Part shown: piece by piece, positions 1 to 6,281 of the stretch
How positions within the stretch are numbered: the stretch's first letter is position 1
Layout: the number at the start of each line of letters is the position of its first letter
Origin: Erysipelothrix sp.
GTDB lineage: Bacteria; Bacillota_I; Bacilli_A; Erysipelotrichales; Erysipelotrichaceae
DNA: 7,705 nt
Assembly: GCA_012520695.1 (NCBI GenBank)
Contig: JAAYNU010000026.1
Location: forward strand, 1 to 7,705
Direction: 5' to 3'
Notes under the pieces: generated by a model
Told to the model about the DNA's origin: nothing
Seen by the model: the letters and a program-made list of their open reading frames with translations, nothing else
The model's database searches: none
Position numbers and translations under genes: made by a program

Positions 1-48
1 ACCCCCTGGTCCCAAACCAGGTGCACTACCAAGCTGTGCTACATCCCG
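1..48 (-). tRNA. tRNA-Pro (anticodon UGG), 3' part cut by the window edge
   Basis: On the minus strand the gene begins CGGGATGTAGCACAGC, the usual 5' end of bacterial tRNA-Pro. The D arm follows, then an anticodon stem CCTGG/CCAGG enclosing the loop TTTGGGA, which gives anticodon TGG. The T arm and the 3' acceptor strand lie outside the window, so only about 48 bases are present. It is the last visible member of the Cys-Leu-Arg-Pro cluster. Confidence 0.93.
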
Positions 49-71
49 ATACAATAGTAATAAATAATAAA

Positions 72-148
72 TGGCGCGCTCGACAGGAGTTGAACCCATA
101 ACCTCTTGAGCCGTAATCAAGTGCTCTATCCAGTTGAGCTACGAGCGC
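72..148 (-). tRNA. tRNA-Arg (anticodon ACG)
   Basis: A complete cloverleaf. The acceptor stem is GCGCTCG/CGAGCGC, followed by discriminator G and an encoded CCA (positions 74-72). The anticodon stem CTTGA/TCAAG holds the loop TTACGGC, anticodon ACG. The T arm is ATGGG-TTCAACT-CCTGT. From family knowledge, A34 would be deaminated to inosine by TadA so that it reads CGU, CGC and CGA. Confidence 0.96.
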
Positions 149-195
149 GTGTACATTTAAATCTTTTCCCGAAATCTCCATCAAGAAATTCGTAA

Positions 196-282
196 TGGTG
201 GGGATGAAGGGACTTGAACCCATACGATGTTACCATCAACGGATTTTAAGTCCGTTGCGTCTACCAATTCCGCCACATCCCC
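196..282 (-). tRNA. tRNA-Leu (anticodon UAA)
   Basis: A class II tRNA. The acceptor stem is GGGGATG/CATCCCC, then discriminator A and an encoded CCA (198-196). The anticodon loop CTTAAAA gives TAA. A long variable arm is visible (GATG-GTAA-CATC), as expected for tRNA-Leu. It reads UUR leucine codons. Only 6 bases separate it from the upstream tRNA-Cys, so the two are surely co-transcribed. Confidence 0.96.
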
Positions 283-288
283 AATACT

Positions 289-362
289 TGGAGGTTCCTA
301 TCGGATTCGAACCGACGATCACAGAGTTGCAGTCTATTGCCTTACCACTTGGCTAAGGAACC
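289..362 (-). tRNA. tRNA-Cys (anticodon GCA)
   Basis: The acceptor stem is GGTTCCT/AGGAACC with discriminator T and an encoded CCA (291-289). The anticodon loop CTGCAAC gives GCA, and the T loop is TTCGAAT. This is the first gene of the tRNA operon, starting about 24 bases downstream of the -10 box. Confidence 0.96.
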
Positions 363-385
363 ATGCTTACTCACTGTGCTTACTT

Positions 386-413
386 ATTATACAATAACAG
401 AAATAAAAAGCAA
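386..413 (-). promoter_or_regulatory. Promoter of the tRNA operon
   Basis: On the minus strand, a -35-like TTGCTT (413-408) is followed after 16 bases by a perfect TATAAT (391-386). It sits directly upstream of tRNA-Cys and downstream of the pot operon terminator, so it is well placed to drive the tRNA cluster. Confidence 0.75.
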
Positions 414-481
414 GGAATAAAGTGAAAATATTTTTATTCTTATCTAAGTTACCGAATAGTGGCTTAAAGAGTGCGTATTTT

Positions 482-516
482 GATAAAGAAAAAGAGAATG
501 GGTTGCCCCAATTCTC
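482..516 (-). terminator. Rho-independent terminator of the pot operon
   Basis: Just after the potD stop codon, the minus strand forms GAGAATTGGG-GCAA-CCCATTCTC, a stem of about 9 bp with one bulged T. A T-rich run (TTTTTCTTT) follows. The hairpin occupies 494-516 and the T tract runs down to about 482. It isolates the operon from the tRNA promoter downstream. Confidence 0.85.
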
Positions 517-517
517 C

Positions 518-1564
518 TTATTGTGTCGTAATTACGCGGTTCCAGTATTCACTCATGATGACTTTCAAATCAGCATCATAGATAAACTCTTCATCGCTCG
601 GGAAATCAATTCTAGGAACATATGAAGATATTCCCTCATAAGCCCCTTCAGGACCCGTCACAGCATCAATTACCGACTGGATAGGACTTGTATACCCAAC
701 CTCCTCAGTAATCAACTGTGAGACCTCTGGGTCTAACATATAGTTAATCCATTCATGAGCTAAATCTACATTTAGAGCATTGTCAGGAATAACCATAGCA
801 TCCAACCAGAAGTTAGTTCCTTGTTCAGGAACAAAGTACTCAAGTTCTTCATTCACACTCATGATATAGTTCGCATCACCAGAATACATAACCGCAAGAT
901 CTTTAATACCAGATTCCATGTTATCAATTACTTGGTCCGTTACATAAACAGGCTTCATGCTCTTCTTCATATCAATTAACCATTGGTAAGCAGCTTCTAG
1001 TTCAGCAGGCTCAGTTGTATTCATTGAATAACCAAGTGCCTTCAAAGCAACCATGAACGCATCGCGCTCAGAATCGTAGAAGAATAAGTTATCCTGGTAC
1101 TTCTCATTCGTAAGAACATTCCAACCCTGTGCTTCAAGGTCACTCAAAGCAATAACCTCTGGATTATAAAGAAGTCCTACATTACCCCAGAAATAAGGAA
1201 CACTGTATTTATTTTCAGGATCAAAGTGAGGTTCTTTAAGAGAATTCATTACATTTGAGTAATTAGGAATTTTAGAATAATCCAATTCCTGAAGACGCCC
1301 CTCATCATTCAAACGCTGAATCATATAATCCGAAGGAATTAAAATATCATACTTCGAACCATCTTGTAGTTTTGTATACATGATTTCGTTTGATTCAAAC
1401 GTATCATAAATAACCTTAACATTAAACTTGTTCTCAAACTCAGTGATGACAGACTCATCTATATATGCACCCCAGTTAAATACACGTAGCTCTTCACGAC
1501 TCTCCTTAGAGCAACCAGCTAATACCAGGAGTAACGCAATACCCATTAAAAATAATTTTTTCAT
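518..1564 (-). CDS. potD: Spermidine/putrescine-binding lipoprotein PotD
   Basis: The extracellular receptor of the PotABCD polyamine importer; it captures spermidine or putrescine and delivers it to PotB/PotC. The 348-residue product has a lipoprotein signal peptide with lipobox LAGC, so Cys18 should be lipidated and anchor it to the membrane. The mature part reads as a type-2 periplasmic-binding fold. By comparison with E. coli PotD, several polyamine-contacting residues appear kept: Trp31 and Tyr34 (NWGAY), Ser78 and Tyr80 (PSDY), an acidic patch at 164-168 (DSERD), and Trp253 and Asp255 (FWLDA). The E. coli Trp229 position seems to be Tyr227. Ligand preference cannot be read from this. 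The ATG overlaps the potC stop in an ATGA junction, with a GAGG ribosome site about 9 bases upstream. It is the last gene of the operon. The main alternative is a related extracellular solute-binding protein, but the gene order makes PotD very likely. Confidence 0.95.
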   Translation of the reverse strand: MKKLFLMGIALLLVLAGCSKESREELRVFNWGAYIDESVITEFENKFNVKVIYDTFESNEIMYTKLQDGSKYDILIPSDYMIQRLNDEGRLQELDYSKIPNYSNVMNSLKEPHFDPENKYSVPYFWGNVGLLYNPEVIALSDLEAQGWNVLTNEKYQDNLFFYDSERDAFMVALKALGYSMNTTEPAELEAAYQWLIDMKKSMKPVYVTDQVIDNMESGIKDLAVMYSGDANYIMSVNEELEYFVPEQGTNFWLDAMVIPDNALNVDLAHEWINYMLDPEVSQLITEEVGYTSPIQSVIDAVTGPEGAYEGISSYVPRIDFPSDEEFIYDADLKVIMSEYWNRVITTQ

Positions 1565-2358
1565 AAACTTAAACCTCTCTTATTTTTCTTTAGACTTGGA
1601 ATGACATTAATAACAATTAACGTCAACGTAATAATCACAATGATAATTGTGGACAATGCATTAATTGAAGGATCGATGCGCTTCGCCATATTATAGACGA
1701 GAATTGAGATATTGCTGACGCCATTACCCGTAACAAAGTACGAAATAACAAAGTCATCAAACGACATCGTAAACGCAATTAAAGCACCCGAGATAATTGC
1801 CGGCATAATTTGTGGCAAGATTACCTTCGTCAAAGCCTGAACAGGCCGAGCACCCAAATCCATCGCCGCATCCGCAAGACTGGGATCCAAACGACGAAGC
1901 TTCGGCAACACCGTCAAGATAACATACGGAGTACAGAAGGTAATATGAGCAATCAACATAGTTGTAAAGCCCTTATCAACACCAAACGCAACAAACAACA
2001 ACATAAAGCTAATTGCAGTAACAATCTCCGGATTCAAAACCGGAAAATTATTCACATTCAACACAGTCTTACGAATAATCGGCTTATGCTTACTCAAACC
2101 AATCGCAGTAATCGTTCCCACAAACGTAGATATCGCAGTCGCCAATAAGGCAATTACCACAGAAGTTCGAATCGAAGACAAAGCCTCACGCGAATTAAAC
2201 AAGCGCTCATACCACTGGAACGAGAACCCCGACCAATTCGTCAAAGACTTAGAACCATTAAACGAGAAAACCATTAAGACAATTATTGGACCATAGAAGA
2301 ACAACAACATCAATCCAATACTCGCAAAACCAGAATGCTTACGCTTTGAGTTTTTCAT
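1561..2358 (-). CDS. potC: Spermidine/putrescine ABC transporter permease PotC
   Basis: One of two membrane permeases forming the polyamine channel. The 265-residue product has a basic cytoplasmic start, about six hydrophobic segments and a basic tail (KKNKRG), in the usual PotC length range. The EAA loop that docks on the ATPase is visible at about 162-182 (ADAAMDLGARPVQALTKVIL). The run SFDDFVISYF at 199-208 is typical of the PotC branch and separates it from PotB. It starts at an ATG overlapping the potB TGA (ATGA), with GGAGG about 10 bases upstream inside potB. Its own TGA overlaps the potD ATG the same way, so translation of the three genes is probably coupled. Confidence 0.95.
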   Translation of the reverse strand: MKNSKRKHSGFASIGLMLLFFYGPIIVLMVFSFNGSKSLTNWSGFSFQWYERLFNSREALSSIRTSVVIALLATAISTFVGTITAIGLSKHKPIIRKTVLNVNNFPVLNPEIVTAISFMLLFVAFGVDKGFTTMLIAHITFCTPYVILTVLPKLRRLDPSLADAAMDLGARPVQALTKVILPQIMPAIISGALIAFTMSFDDFVISYFVTGNGVSNISILVYNMAKRIDPSINALSTIIIVIITLTLIVINVIPSLKKNKRGLSL

Positions 2359-3203
2359 GATACTTTCGCCTCCTTCGCAACCGAACGATCCTCTAGATCA
2401 CGATCATAACGATTCGCTAGATGCATCGACAACATAATCAATGCCGCCATGATTAACGAAATCGCAGACCCAAAGTTATAGTCCCCAATATTGATAAACT
2501 GCTTCTCAATGAGATTACCAATCAATACGGTACCCCCACCCAAGAACTGCGGAATCACAAACGTAGAAAGCGAAGGCAAGAACACAAGCGTAATACCGGA
2601 AATAACACCCGATAGCGATAAAGGAAAGATTATTTTCCTAAACGTTTGGTATCTGTTCGCCCCAAGATCATAACTCGCCTCAATCAGCGATTCATCCATC
2701 TTAGCCAAAACATTATAAATTTGAATAATCATAAACGGAAGGAAGTTATAAACCATCCCAACGATAACCGCAAAATCAGTATACATTAACTTCAAAGGTC
2801 CAATCCCAAAGAAACCAAGAACGGTATTAATTATACCCTTATCCGATAAAATACTAATCCAAGCATACGTACGAACCAACATGTTAATCCACATTGGAAT
2901 CGTAATCAATAAAATCAAGAGCGTTTGAACACGATCACTTCTCCTCGAAATGACATAGGCCAAAGGATAACCAATCACCAAACACACCACAGTCGTCATC
3001 CCCGCAATTTGAAGCGACTTCAATAAGACCTTCAAAAATACAGGATCAAAAAACTTAGTAAAATTCTTTAAAGTAAACTGCAAGGAAATCGTTGAATTAC
3101 CAGGCATTGTTACTGCATATAGAAAGATTAAGAGCATAGGAAGTAAAATAAATACACTCCCCCAAACAATATACGGATAAATTAACTTACGATACGTATT
3201 CAT
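2355..3203 (-). CDS. potB: Spermidine/putrescine ABC transporter permease PotB
   Basis: The partner permease of PotC. The 282-residue product has about six membrane segments (the first near 11-31) and a charged C-terminal tail. The EAA loop lies at about 175-195 (EASYDLGANRYQTFRKIIF), followed by FPLS, as in binding-protein-dependent permeases. The segment RTYAWISILSDKGIINTVL at 111-129 is typical of PotB. The ATG shares one base with the TAA that ends the full potA frame (TAATG). I see only a weak GGAT upstream rather than a good ribosome site. Its translation therefore probably depends on ribosomes arriving from potA, which matters because potA carries an internal amber codon 208 bases before this start. 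Confidence 0.95.
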   Translation of the reverse strand: MNTYRKLIYPYIVWGSVFILLPMLLIFLYAVTMPGNSTISLQFTLKNFTKFFDPVFLKVLLKSLQIAGMTTVVCLVIGYPLAYVISRRSDRVQTLLILLITIPMWINMLVRTYAWISILSDKGIINTVLGFFGIGPLKLMYTDFAVIVGMVYNFLPFMIIQIYNVLAKMDESLIEASYDLGANRYQTFRKIIFPLSLSGVISGITLVFLPSLSTFVIPQFLGGGTVLIGNLIEKQFINIGDYNFGSAISLIMAALIMLSMHLANRYDRDLEDRSVAKEAKVS

Positions 3204-3412
3204 TAGTACGCATCCATTGTGTACATGACATGAATATCCTCAGGATAGAAACGAATCCCCACTTCCTGATACAACTCAACGTTATCCGTTGTATGAATGA
3301 TAAACTCACGATGCTCAGTCTTCACTACAATCTCGTAATGAACACCCTTAAACAACGACGTCTCCACACTTCCCACTAAACTACCCTCAGAAATAGAAAC
3401 AATATCAATATC
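3203..3412 (-). pseudogene. potA: Remainder of potA (end of TOBE domain) beyond the amber codon
   Basis: After the TAG at 3413-3415 the potA frame continues without interruption for 69 codons (DIDIVSISEGSLVGS, ending YTMDAY) to a TAA at 3203-3205 that overlaps the potB start. The continuation IRP-x-DIDIV, the segment EFIIHTTDNV and the ending GIRFYPEDIHVM look like the C-terminal half of a PotA-type TOBE domain, so this is coding-derived sequence and not a spacer. With it the full frame is 347 codons, close to normal PotA length. Whether it is translated depends on amber read-through or on a restart at GTG 3374-3376, which has GAGGG 7 bases upstream. A sequencing error at a single base would also explain it. 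Confidence 0.8.
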
Positions 3413-4246
3413 CTAAGGACGAATTACAATATCAACCTGCTCATTTTCATCGAAACCATGGTCAACACACTCAAACTCAAAACCATCAAATGAAACAAGA
3501 CGATCCCTAACCATAATCCCCTCAACAATATTAGACTCCCCAATGAAATCCGCCACGAAACGATTCTCCGGCTCATTATAAATATCCATTGGCGTACCTA
3601 TTTGTTGAATCTCCCCCTCATTAAGAACCACAACCTTATCAGACATTGTTAAAGCTTCCTCTTGGTCATGGGTTACATAAACAAACGTAATCCCAACATT
3701 CTTTTGAATTTCTTTAAGCTCATGCTGCATTTCCTTACGCTTCTTAAGGTCAAGAGCACCCAATGGCTCATCCAGTAACAATACCATTGGTTCATTCACC
3801 AAGGCACGCGCAATCGCAACACGCTGCTGCTGACCACCCGACATCAAGGTAACCGAGCGATGCTCAAAGCCCTTAAGCCCCACAAGCTCCAACATACGGA
3901 GCACCTTCTGTGAAATCACATCCTCAGTTTGTTTTTTAATACGCAATCCAAAGGCAACGTTATCAAAGACATCCATATGGGGAAACAATGCATAACGCTG
4001 GAACACAGTATTAATCTCACGCTTATAAGCCGCAACCGAAGAAATCTCAATCCCCTCGAAATACAACTCACCCGTGCTCTGTTCCAAGAAACCACCCAAT
4101 ATTCTAAGGAGTGTTGTTTTACCACAACCCGAAGGCCCTAGTAAAGTCACAAACTCATTCTCATAGATATCAAGGTTGATCCCCTTCAAGACCATTTGAT
4201 CATCAAAATTCTTAACAATATTTTTAAACGAAATTAAAGCTTCCAT
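3413..4246 (-). CDS. potA: Polyamine ABC transporter ATPase PotA, ended early by an in-frame amber codon
   Basis: The cytoplasmic ATPase that powers polyamine import with PotB/PotC. All core motifs of the nucleotide-binding domain are present: Walker [10 protein letters not shown] at 37-45, Q-loop Gln83 ([10 protein letters not shown]), signature MSGGQQQR at 135-142 (Leu of the usual LSGGQ is Met), Walker B LLLLDEP at about 155-161, D-loop ALD to Asp166, and switch His193 (VTHDQEEAL). The TOBE region begins near 240 but stops at codon 278 with TAG, directly after VIRP, where relatives have Glu (IRPEDI); one base change, GAG to TAG, would explain it. The start is ATG with AAGGAGG 5 bases upstream, overlapping the stop of the regulator gene. 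The truncated protein keeps the whole ATPase domain, so it might still work with altered C-terminal regulation; if not, import is broken unless the amber is suppressed. Confidence 0.9.
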   Translation of the reverse strand: MEALISFKNIVKNFDDQMVLKGINLDIYENEFVTLLGPSGCGKTTLLRILGGFLEQSTGELYFEGIEISSVAAYKREINTVFQRYALFPHMDVFDNVAFGLRIKKQTEDVISQKVLRMLELVGLKGFEHRSVTLMSGGQQQRVAIARALVNEPMVLLLDEPLGALDLKKRKEMQHELKEIQKNVGITFVYVTHDQEEALTMSDKVVVLNEGEIQQIGTPMDIYNEPENRFVADFIGESNIVEGIMVRDRLVSFDGFEFECVDHGFDENEQVDIVIRP

Positions 4247-4256
4247 AATATCCTCC

Positions 4257-4793
4257 TTAAAAAATCGGCGGCGTGCAAACCCAAATCACACGCGCAGTCT
4301 GTACATGCTCATTCACAAGCGTATGAGCACGCGAACCCTTTATGTAGAACGTCTCCCCCTTCGCAACGGAAATACTATTCCCATCACCATAATCAAGGAC
4401 AATCTTCCCCGCTAATACGAATCCAAACTCCTCACCCTCATGGGGTAATATTTCATTGGAACGACCATCCTTTTCAAGTTCAAGAAGAATCGGCTCCATT
4501 TCATTTTTCTGAGCATTCGGCACAATCCAACGAATCGTTGAATTTTCTCGAACATCCACAAAATAATCCTCATCACTGAATACAATCTGCTCATCGCGAT
4601 CAGCTCGAAAGAACAACGACAAATCCGTTCCCAAGGCCTCCACGATATCCTGTAAGGTCGCAATCGAAGGCGAAGCAATATCATTCTCCAATTGAGAAAG
4701 AAAGCCTTTCGACAACTCAGTACGACTCGCAAGCTCATCAAGGGTTAATCCGTTCTGAGTACGCAATTGTTTAATTTTTTTACCTATTTCCAT
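4257..4793 (-). CDS. XRE-family HTH regulator with C-terminal cupin domain, probable regulator of the pot operon
   Basis: A two-domain DNA-binding regulator of 178 residues. Residues 3-60 form an XRE/Cro helix-turn-helix ([40 protein letters not shown]). Residues about 100-175 form a cupin barrel with likely metal or ligand positions His118, Glu122 and His157 ([25 protein letters not shown]). This PuuR-like layout is often found next to polyamine uptake or catabolism genes, so I infer it responds to polyamine levels. The reading frame is open to an ATG at 4844, but the ATG at 4793 is the likely start: AAGGAGG lies 7 bases before it, and the upstream codons lie in the leader at a poor HTH boundary. 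Its stop sits 10 bases from potA, inside the potA ribosome site, so it is the first gene of the operon. Confidence 0.92.
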   Translation of the reverse strand: MEIGKKIKQLRTQNGLTLDELASRTELSKGFLSQLENDIASPSIATLQDIVEALGTDLSLFFRADRDEQIVFSDEDYFVDVRENSTIRWIVPNAQKNEMEPILLELEKDGRSNEILPHEGEEFGFVLAGKIVLDYGDGNSISVAKGETFYIKGSRAHTLVNEHVQTARVIWVCTPPIF

Positions 4794-4800
4794 AGTACCG

Positions 4801-4826
4801 CCTCCTTGTTTAGCCAGACTAAACAA
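4801..4826 (-). repeat. Perfect inverted repeat overlapping the regulator's ribosome-binding site
   Basis: Two 8-base arms, TTGTTTAG and CTAAACAA, flank TCTGG on the minus strand (4826-4806). The distal arm runs straight into the ribosome site AAGGAGG (4807-4801), sharing two bases. It lies about 27-47 bases downstream of the -10 box, within the 5' leader. It may be the operator bound by the XRE-cupin protein for autoregulation, or an RNA hairpin that limits ribosome access. The sequence alone does not decide between them. Confidence 0.55.
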
Positions 4827-4852
4827 ATTAGTTAGTAACCGCAAACAAGTAT

Positions 4853-4880
4853 ATTATAACCAATGGAAAATAAAATGCAA
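4853..4880 (-). promoter_or_regulatory. Promoter of the regulator-potABCD operon
   Basis: On the minus strand TTGCAT (4880-4875) and a perfect TATAAT (4858-4853) are separated by 16 bases. It lies between the trxA terminator and the regulator gene. I see no other convincing promoter before potA, so the five genes are likely one transcript. Confidence 0.75.
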
Positions 4881-4888
4881 TATATATA

Positions 4889-4920
4889 CAAAAAAAGATT
4901 CCTCCGAAGAAAGAATCTTT
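4889..4920 (-). terminator. Rho-independent terminator of trxA
   Basis: Seven bases after the trxA stop, the minus strand reads AAAGATTCTTTC-TTCG-GAGGAATCTTT, followed by a run of T. This is a long stem with one bulge and a stable TTCG tetraloop at 4894-4920. The T tract overlaps the stem base and ends near 4890, just before the pot operon promoter. Confidence 0.88.
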
Positions 4921-4927
4921 AAATGTT

Positions 4928-5233
4928 TTAAGCAGATTGAATGAACTTCTCAAGTTCTGGCTTAGGCAAGAACCCAGTCTTACGACCAACGGGCTTACCA
5001 TCCTTGAACAAGATAAGTGTAGGAATCGACATTACATCGAATCGTTGAGCAAGAGTTCCCTCTTCATCAACGTTCACTTTGACGATATCCGCACTACCAT
5101 CTAACTCAGTAGAAAGTTCGGCAAGAATCGGAGCGATCATCTTACAAGGACCACACCAATCAGCATAGAAATCAACTAAGACAACACCTTCTTTAACGAT
5201 GTCATCAAATTCATTTGTTTTAACTATTTTCAT
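4928..5233 (-). CDS. trxA: Thioredoxin
   Basis: A small cytoplasmic disulfide reductase that passes electrons from thioredoxin reductase to proteins such as ribonucleotide reductase and peroxiredoxins. The 101-residue product is normal thioredoxin length. The active site WCGPC is at 26-30 in the context VDFYADWCGPCKMIAP, and the cis-proline that faces it is Pro71 (SIPTLILFKDG). The C-terminal helix LEKFIQS is also typical. The start is ATG with AGGAGG about 9 bases upstream. It has its own promoter and terminator, so it looks like an independent unit, though no terminator is visible between it and the upstream lipid kinase gene and some read-through is possible. Nothing links it functionally to the pot operon beyond position. 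Confidence 0.95.
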   Translation of the reverse strand: MKIVKTNEFDDIVKEGVVLVDFYADWCGPCKMIAPILAELSTELDGSADIVKVNVDEEGTLAQRFDVMSIPTLILFKDGKPVGRKTGFLPKPELEKFIQSA

Positions 5234-5257
5234 ATTAATATACCTCCTGACTAAACT

Positions 5258-5284
5258 ATTATATCATAAAGATATTTAATACAA
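5258..5284 (-). promoter_or_regulatory. Extended -10 promoter of trxA
   Basis: The minus strand carries TGATATAAT (5266-5258), an extended -10 element with a perfect TATAAT. The best -35 candidate is TTGTAT (5284-5279) at a short 15-base spacing, so the TG extension probably compensates. The -10 box ends 24 bases before the trxA start codon, giving a very short leader that contains little more than the ribosome site. Confidence 0.65.
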
Positions 5285-5296
5285 GATAAATATGAC

Positions 5297-6184
5297 CTAC
5301 TTGATAAGTATCTTATTCGGAACCCTTAAAGAAACAGCCTTAGGAAGTACCTCAACATCAATTACAGACGCAAAAGAAATTTCACCATCCAAGCCAAACA
5401 CCAAGTCCGACGCACTCGATATTCTAAAAGACGACACCTGCATAAAGGAAACAATATCCAAATCCAAATGAGCCCCTTTAAAATACTTAGGCAACAACGA
5501 GATAATTCTACGACGCGATACATCCTTCACGATACAAATATCAATTAAGCCATCCGTCATAGAAGCAAGCGGAGCAGAACGAAAGCCACCACCATAATAC
5601 TGACCATTCATAAACGAAGCCAAAAGCGCAGTATGCTCCACAACCTCACCCTCATGCTCATAAGAAAAATCAATTGTCTCCTTAGTCACGACACACTTCA
5701 GTGCAAACAAAGCATACACAAGGTTACGAGGAAACCACTTAAAACGAAACTCATTCGCACCCTTATTCACCAAAGCATCAAGACCAATATTCGCACAATT
5801 CAAATAACGAACACCATTCGCAAGACCCACGTCAATCAAAACATCCTTACCCTCAATCGTATCAATCACGATACGCTCAAGCGACCCCCTATAATTTATC
5901 ATACGCCAAAAATCATTACCCGACCCAACTGGAATAATTGCCAACAAAACACCATCACACAAACCATTAACGATTTCATGAGAAGTCCCATCACCACCAA
6001 CAGAGTAGAGTACGGTACCCTCAGAAGAATACTCAGCAGCAATTTTAGTAGCATGCCCAACATATTCAGTGAAGCGAATCTCGAAAGAATCTTCCCGATC
6101 AGAAAAATAATCCTGGATAATCGTCAAAACTTTAGTATAACGACCCGATCCCGACACCGGATTAACAATAAAAACATGATCCAT
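5297..6184 (-). CDS. Diacylglycerol/lipid kinase, DagK/YegS family
   Basis: A soluble lipid kinase that should phosphorylate diacylglycerol or a similar lipid at the membrane, recycling diacylglycerol from lipid turnover into phosphatidic acid. Numbering from the ATG at 6184 (295 residues), the N-terminal NTP-binding domain shows FIVNPVSGSGR at 5-15, GGDGT at 63-67 (SVGGDGTSHEIVNGL) and PVGSGNDF at 85-92. The second domain has NIGLDA, NGQYYGGGFRSAP, a DGLIDICIV segment and a late DGE, all usual in this family. An upstream in-frame GTG at 6193 also exists, but it lies inside the ribosome site GAGGTG (6196-6191), so the ATG 6 bases after that site is preferred. The stop is TAG. Substrate cannot be fixed from sequence: YegS-like relatives act on phosphatidylglycerol and some act on sphingoid bases. 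Confidence 0.9.
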   Translation of the reverse strand: MDHVFIVNPVSGSGRYTKVLTIIQDYFSDREDSFEIRFTEYVGHATKIAAEYSSEGTVLYSVGGDGTSHEIVNGLCDGVLLAIIPVGSGNDFWRMINYRGSLERIVIDTIEGKDVLIDVGLANGVRYLNCANIGLDALVNKGANEFRFKWFPRNLVYALFALKCVVTKETIDFSYEHEGEVVEHTALLASFMNGQYYGGGFRSAPLASMTDGLIDICIVKDVSRRRIISLLPKYFKGAHLDLDIVSFMQVSSFRISSASDLVFGLDGEISFASVIDVEVLPKAVSLRVPNKILIK

Positions 6185-6190
6185 TTCAAG

Positions 6191-6196
6191 CACCTC
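6191..6196 (-). promoter_or_regulatory. Ribosome-binding site that decides the lipid kinase start
   Basis: GAGGTG on the minus strand matches the anti-Shine-Dalgarno complement and lies 6 bases before the ATG at 6184-6182. The competing GTG start (6193-6191) is part of this very site and has no separate one upstream. Confidence 0.7.
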
Positions 6197-6212
6197 AATT
6201 TCTAATAGTATT

Positions 6213-6240
6213 ATTATAACGAATCACAGAAAACATACAA
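6213..6240 (-). promoter_or_regulatory. Promoter of the lipid kinase gene
   Basis: On the minus strand TTGTAT (6240-6235) and a perfect TATAAT (6218-6213) are separated by 16 bases. It lies directly after the terminator hairpin of the LCP gene and about 28 bases before the kinase ATG. Confidence 0.72.
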
Positions 6241-6246
6241 GTTCAT

Positions 6247-6281
6247 AAAATTACCCATGTCCTGTAGAACATGGGTAGTTT
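6247..6281 (-). terminator. Hairpin terminator after the LCP gene
   Basis: A stem of 11 pairs with a 4-base loop (TACCCATGTTC-TACA-GGACATGGGTA on the minus strand, 6277-6252; one G-T pair) follows the LCP stop codon within a few bases. The flanking AAAA and TTTT can extend the pairing. The T tract after it is only four bases, so termination may be less efficient than at the other two terminators. The symmetry means the hairpin could also act on the plus strand, but no plus-strand gene reads into it. Confidence 0.7.

Noticed and set aside
26..223. Minus-strand open frame of 65 codons across the tRNA genes
   Set aside because: It overlaps well-folded tRNA-Arg and parts of tRNA-Leu and tRNA-Pro, so it is not a protein gene.
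422..625. Plus-strand open frame of 67 codons between the tRNA operon and potD
   Set aside because: It crosses the pot terminator hairpin and the 3' end of potD, and no ribosome site precedes it.
1810..2148. Plus-strand open frame of 112 codons opposite potC
   Set aside because: It lies wholly inside a strongly supported membrane permease gene; the translation is rich in Arg, Asn, Gln and Ser as expected from antisense of a hydrophobic protein, and matches no family I know.
3203..4246. Frameshift as the cause of the shortened potA
   Set aside because: The same frame continues straight across the TAG to the potB junction, so a substitution and not an insertion or deletion explains it.
4794..4844. 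Upstream ATG giving a 17-residue longer regulator
   Set aside because: The extra residues fall in the leader with the inverted repeat; the ATG at 4793 has a near-perfect ribosome site and starts at the usual HTH boundary.
5633..6205. Plus-strand open frame of 190 codons opposite the lipid kinase
   Set aside because: Long but antisense to a gene with clear motifs; composition (Ile, Thr, Asn, Arg, His) is a by-product of codon bias, and there is no ribosome site or promoter placing it as a gene.
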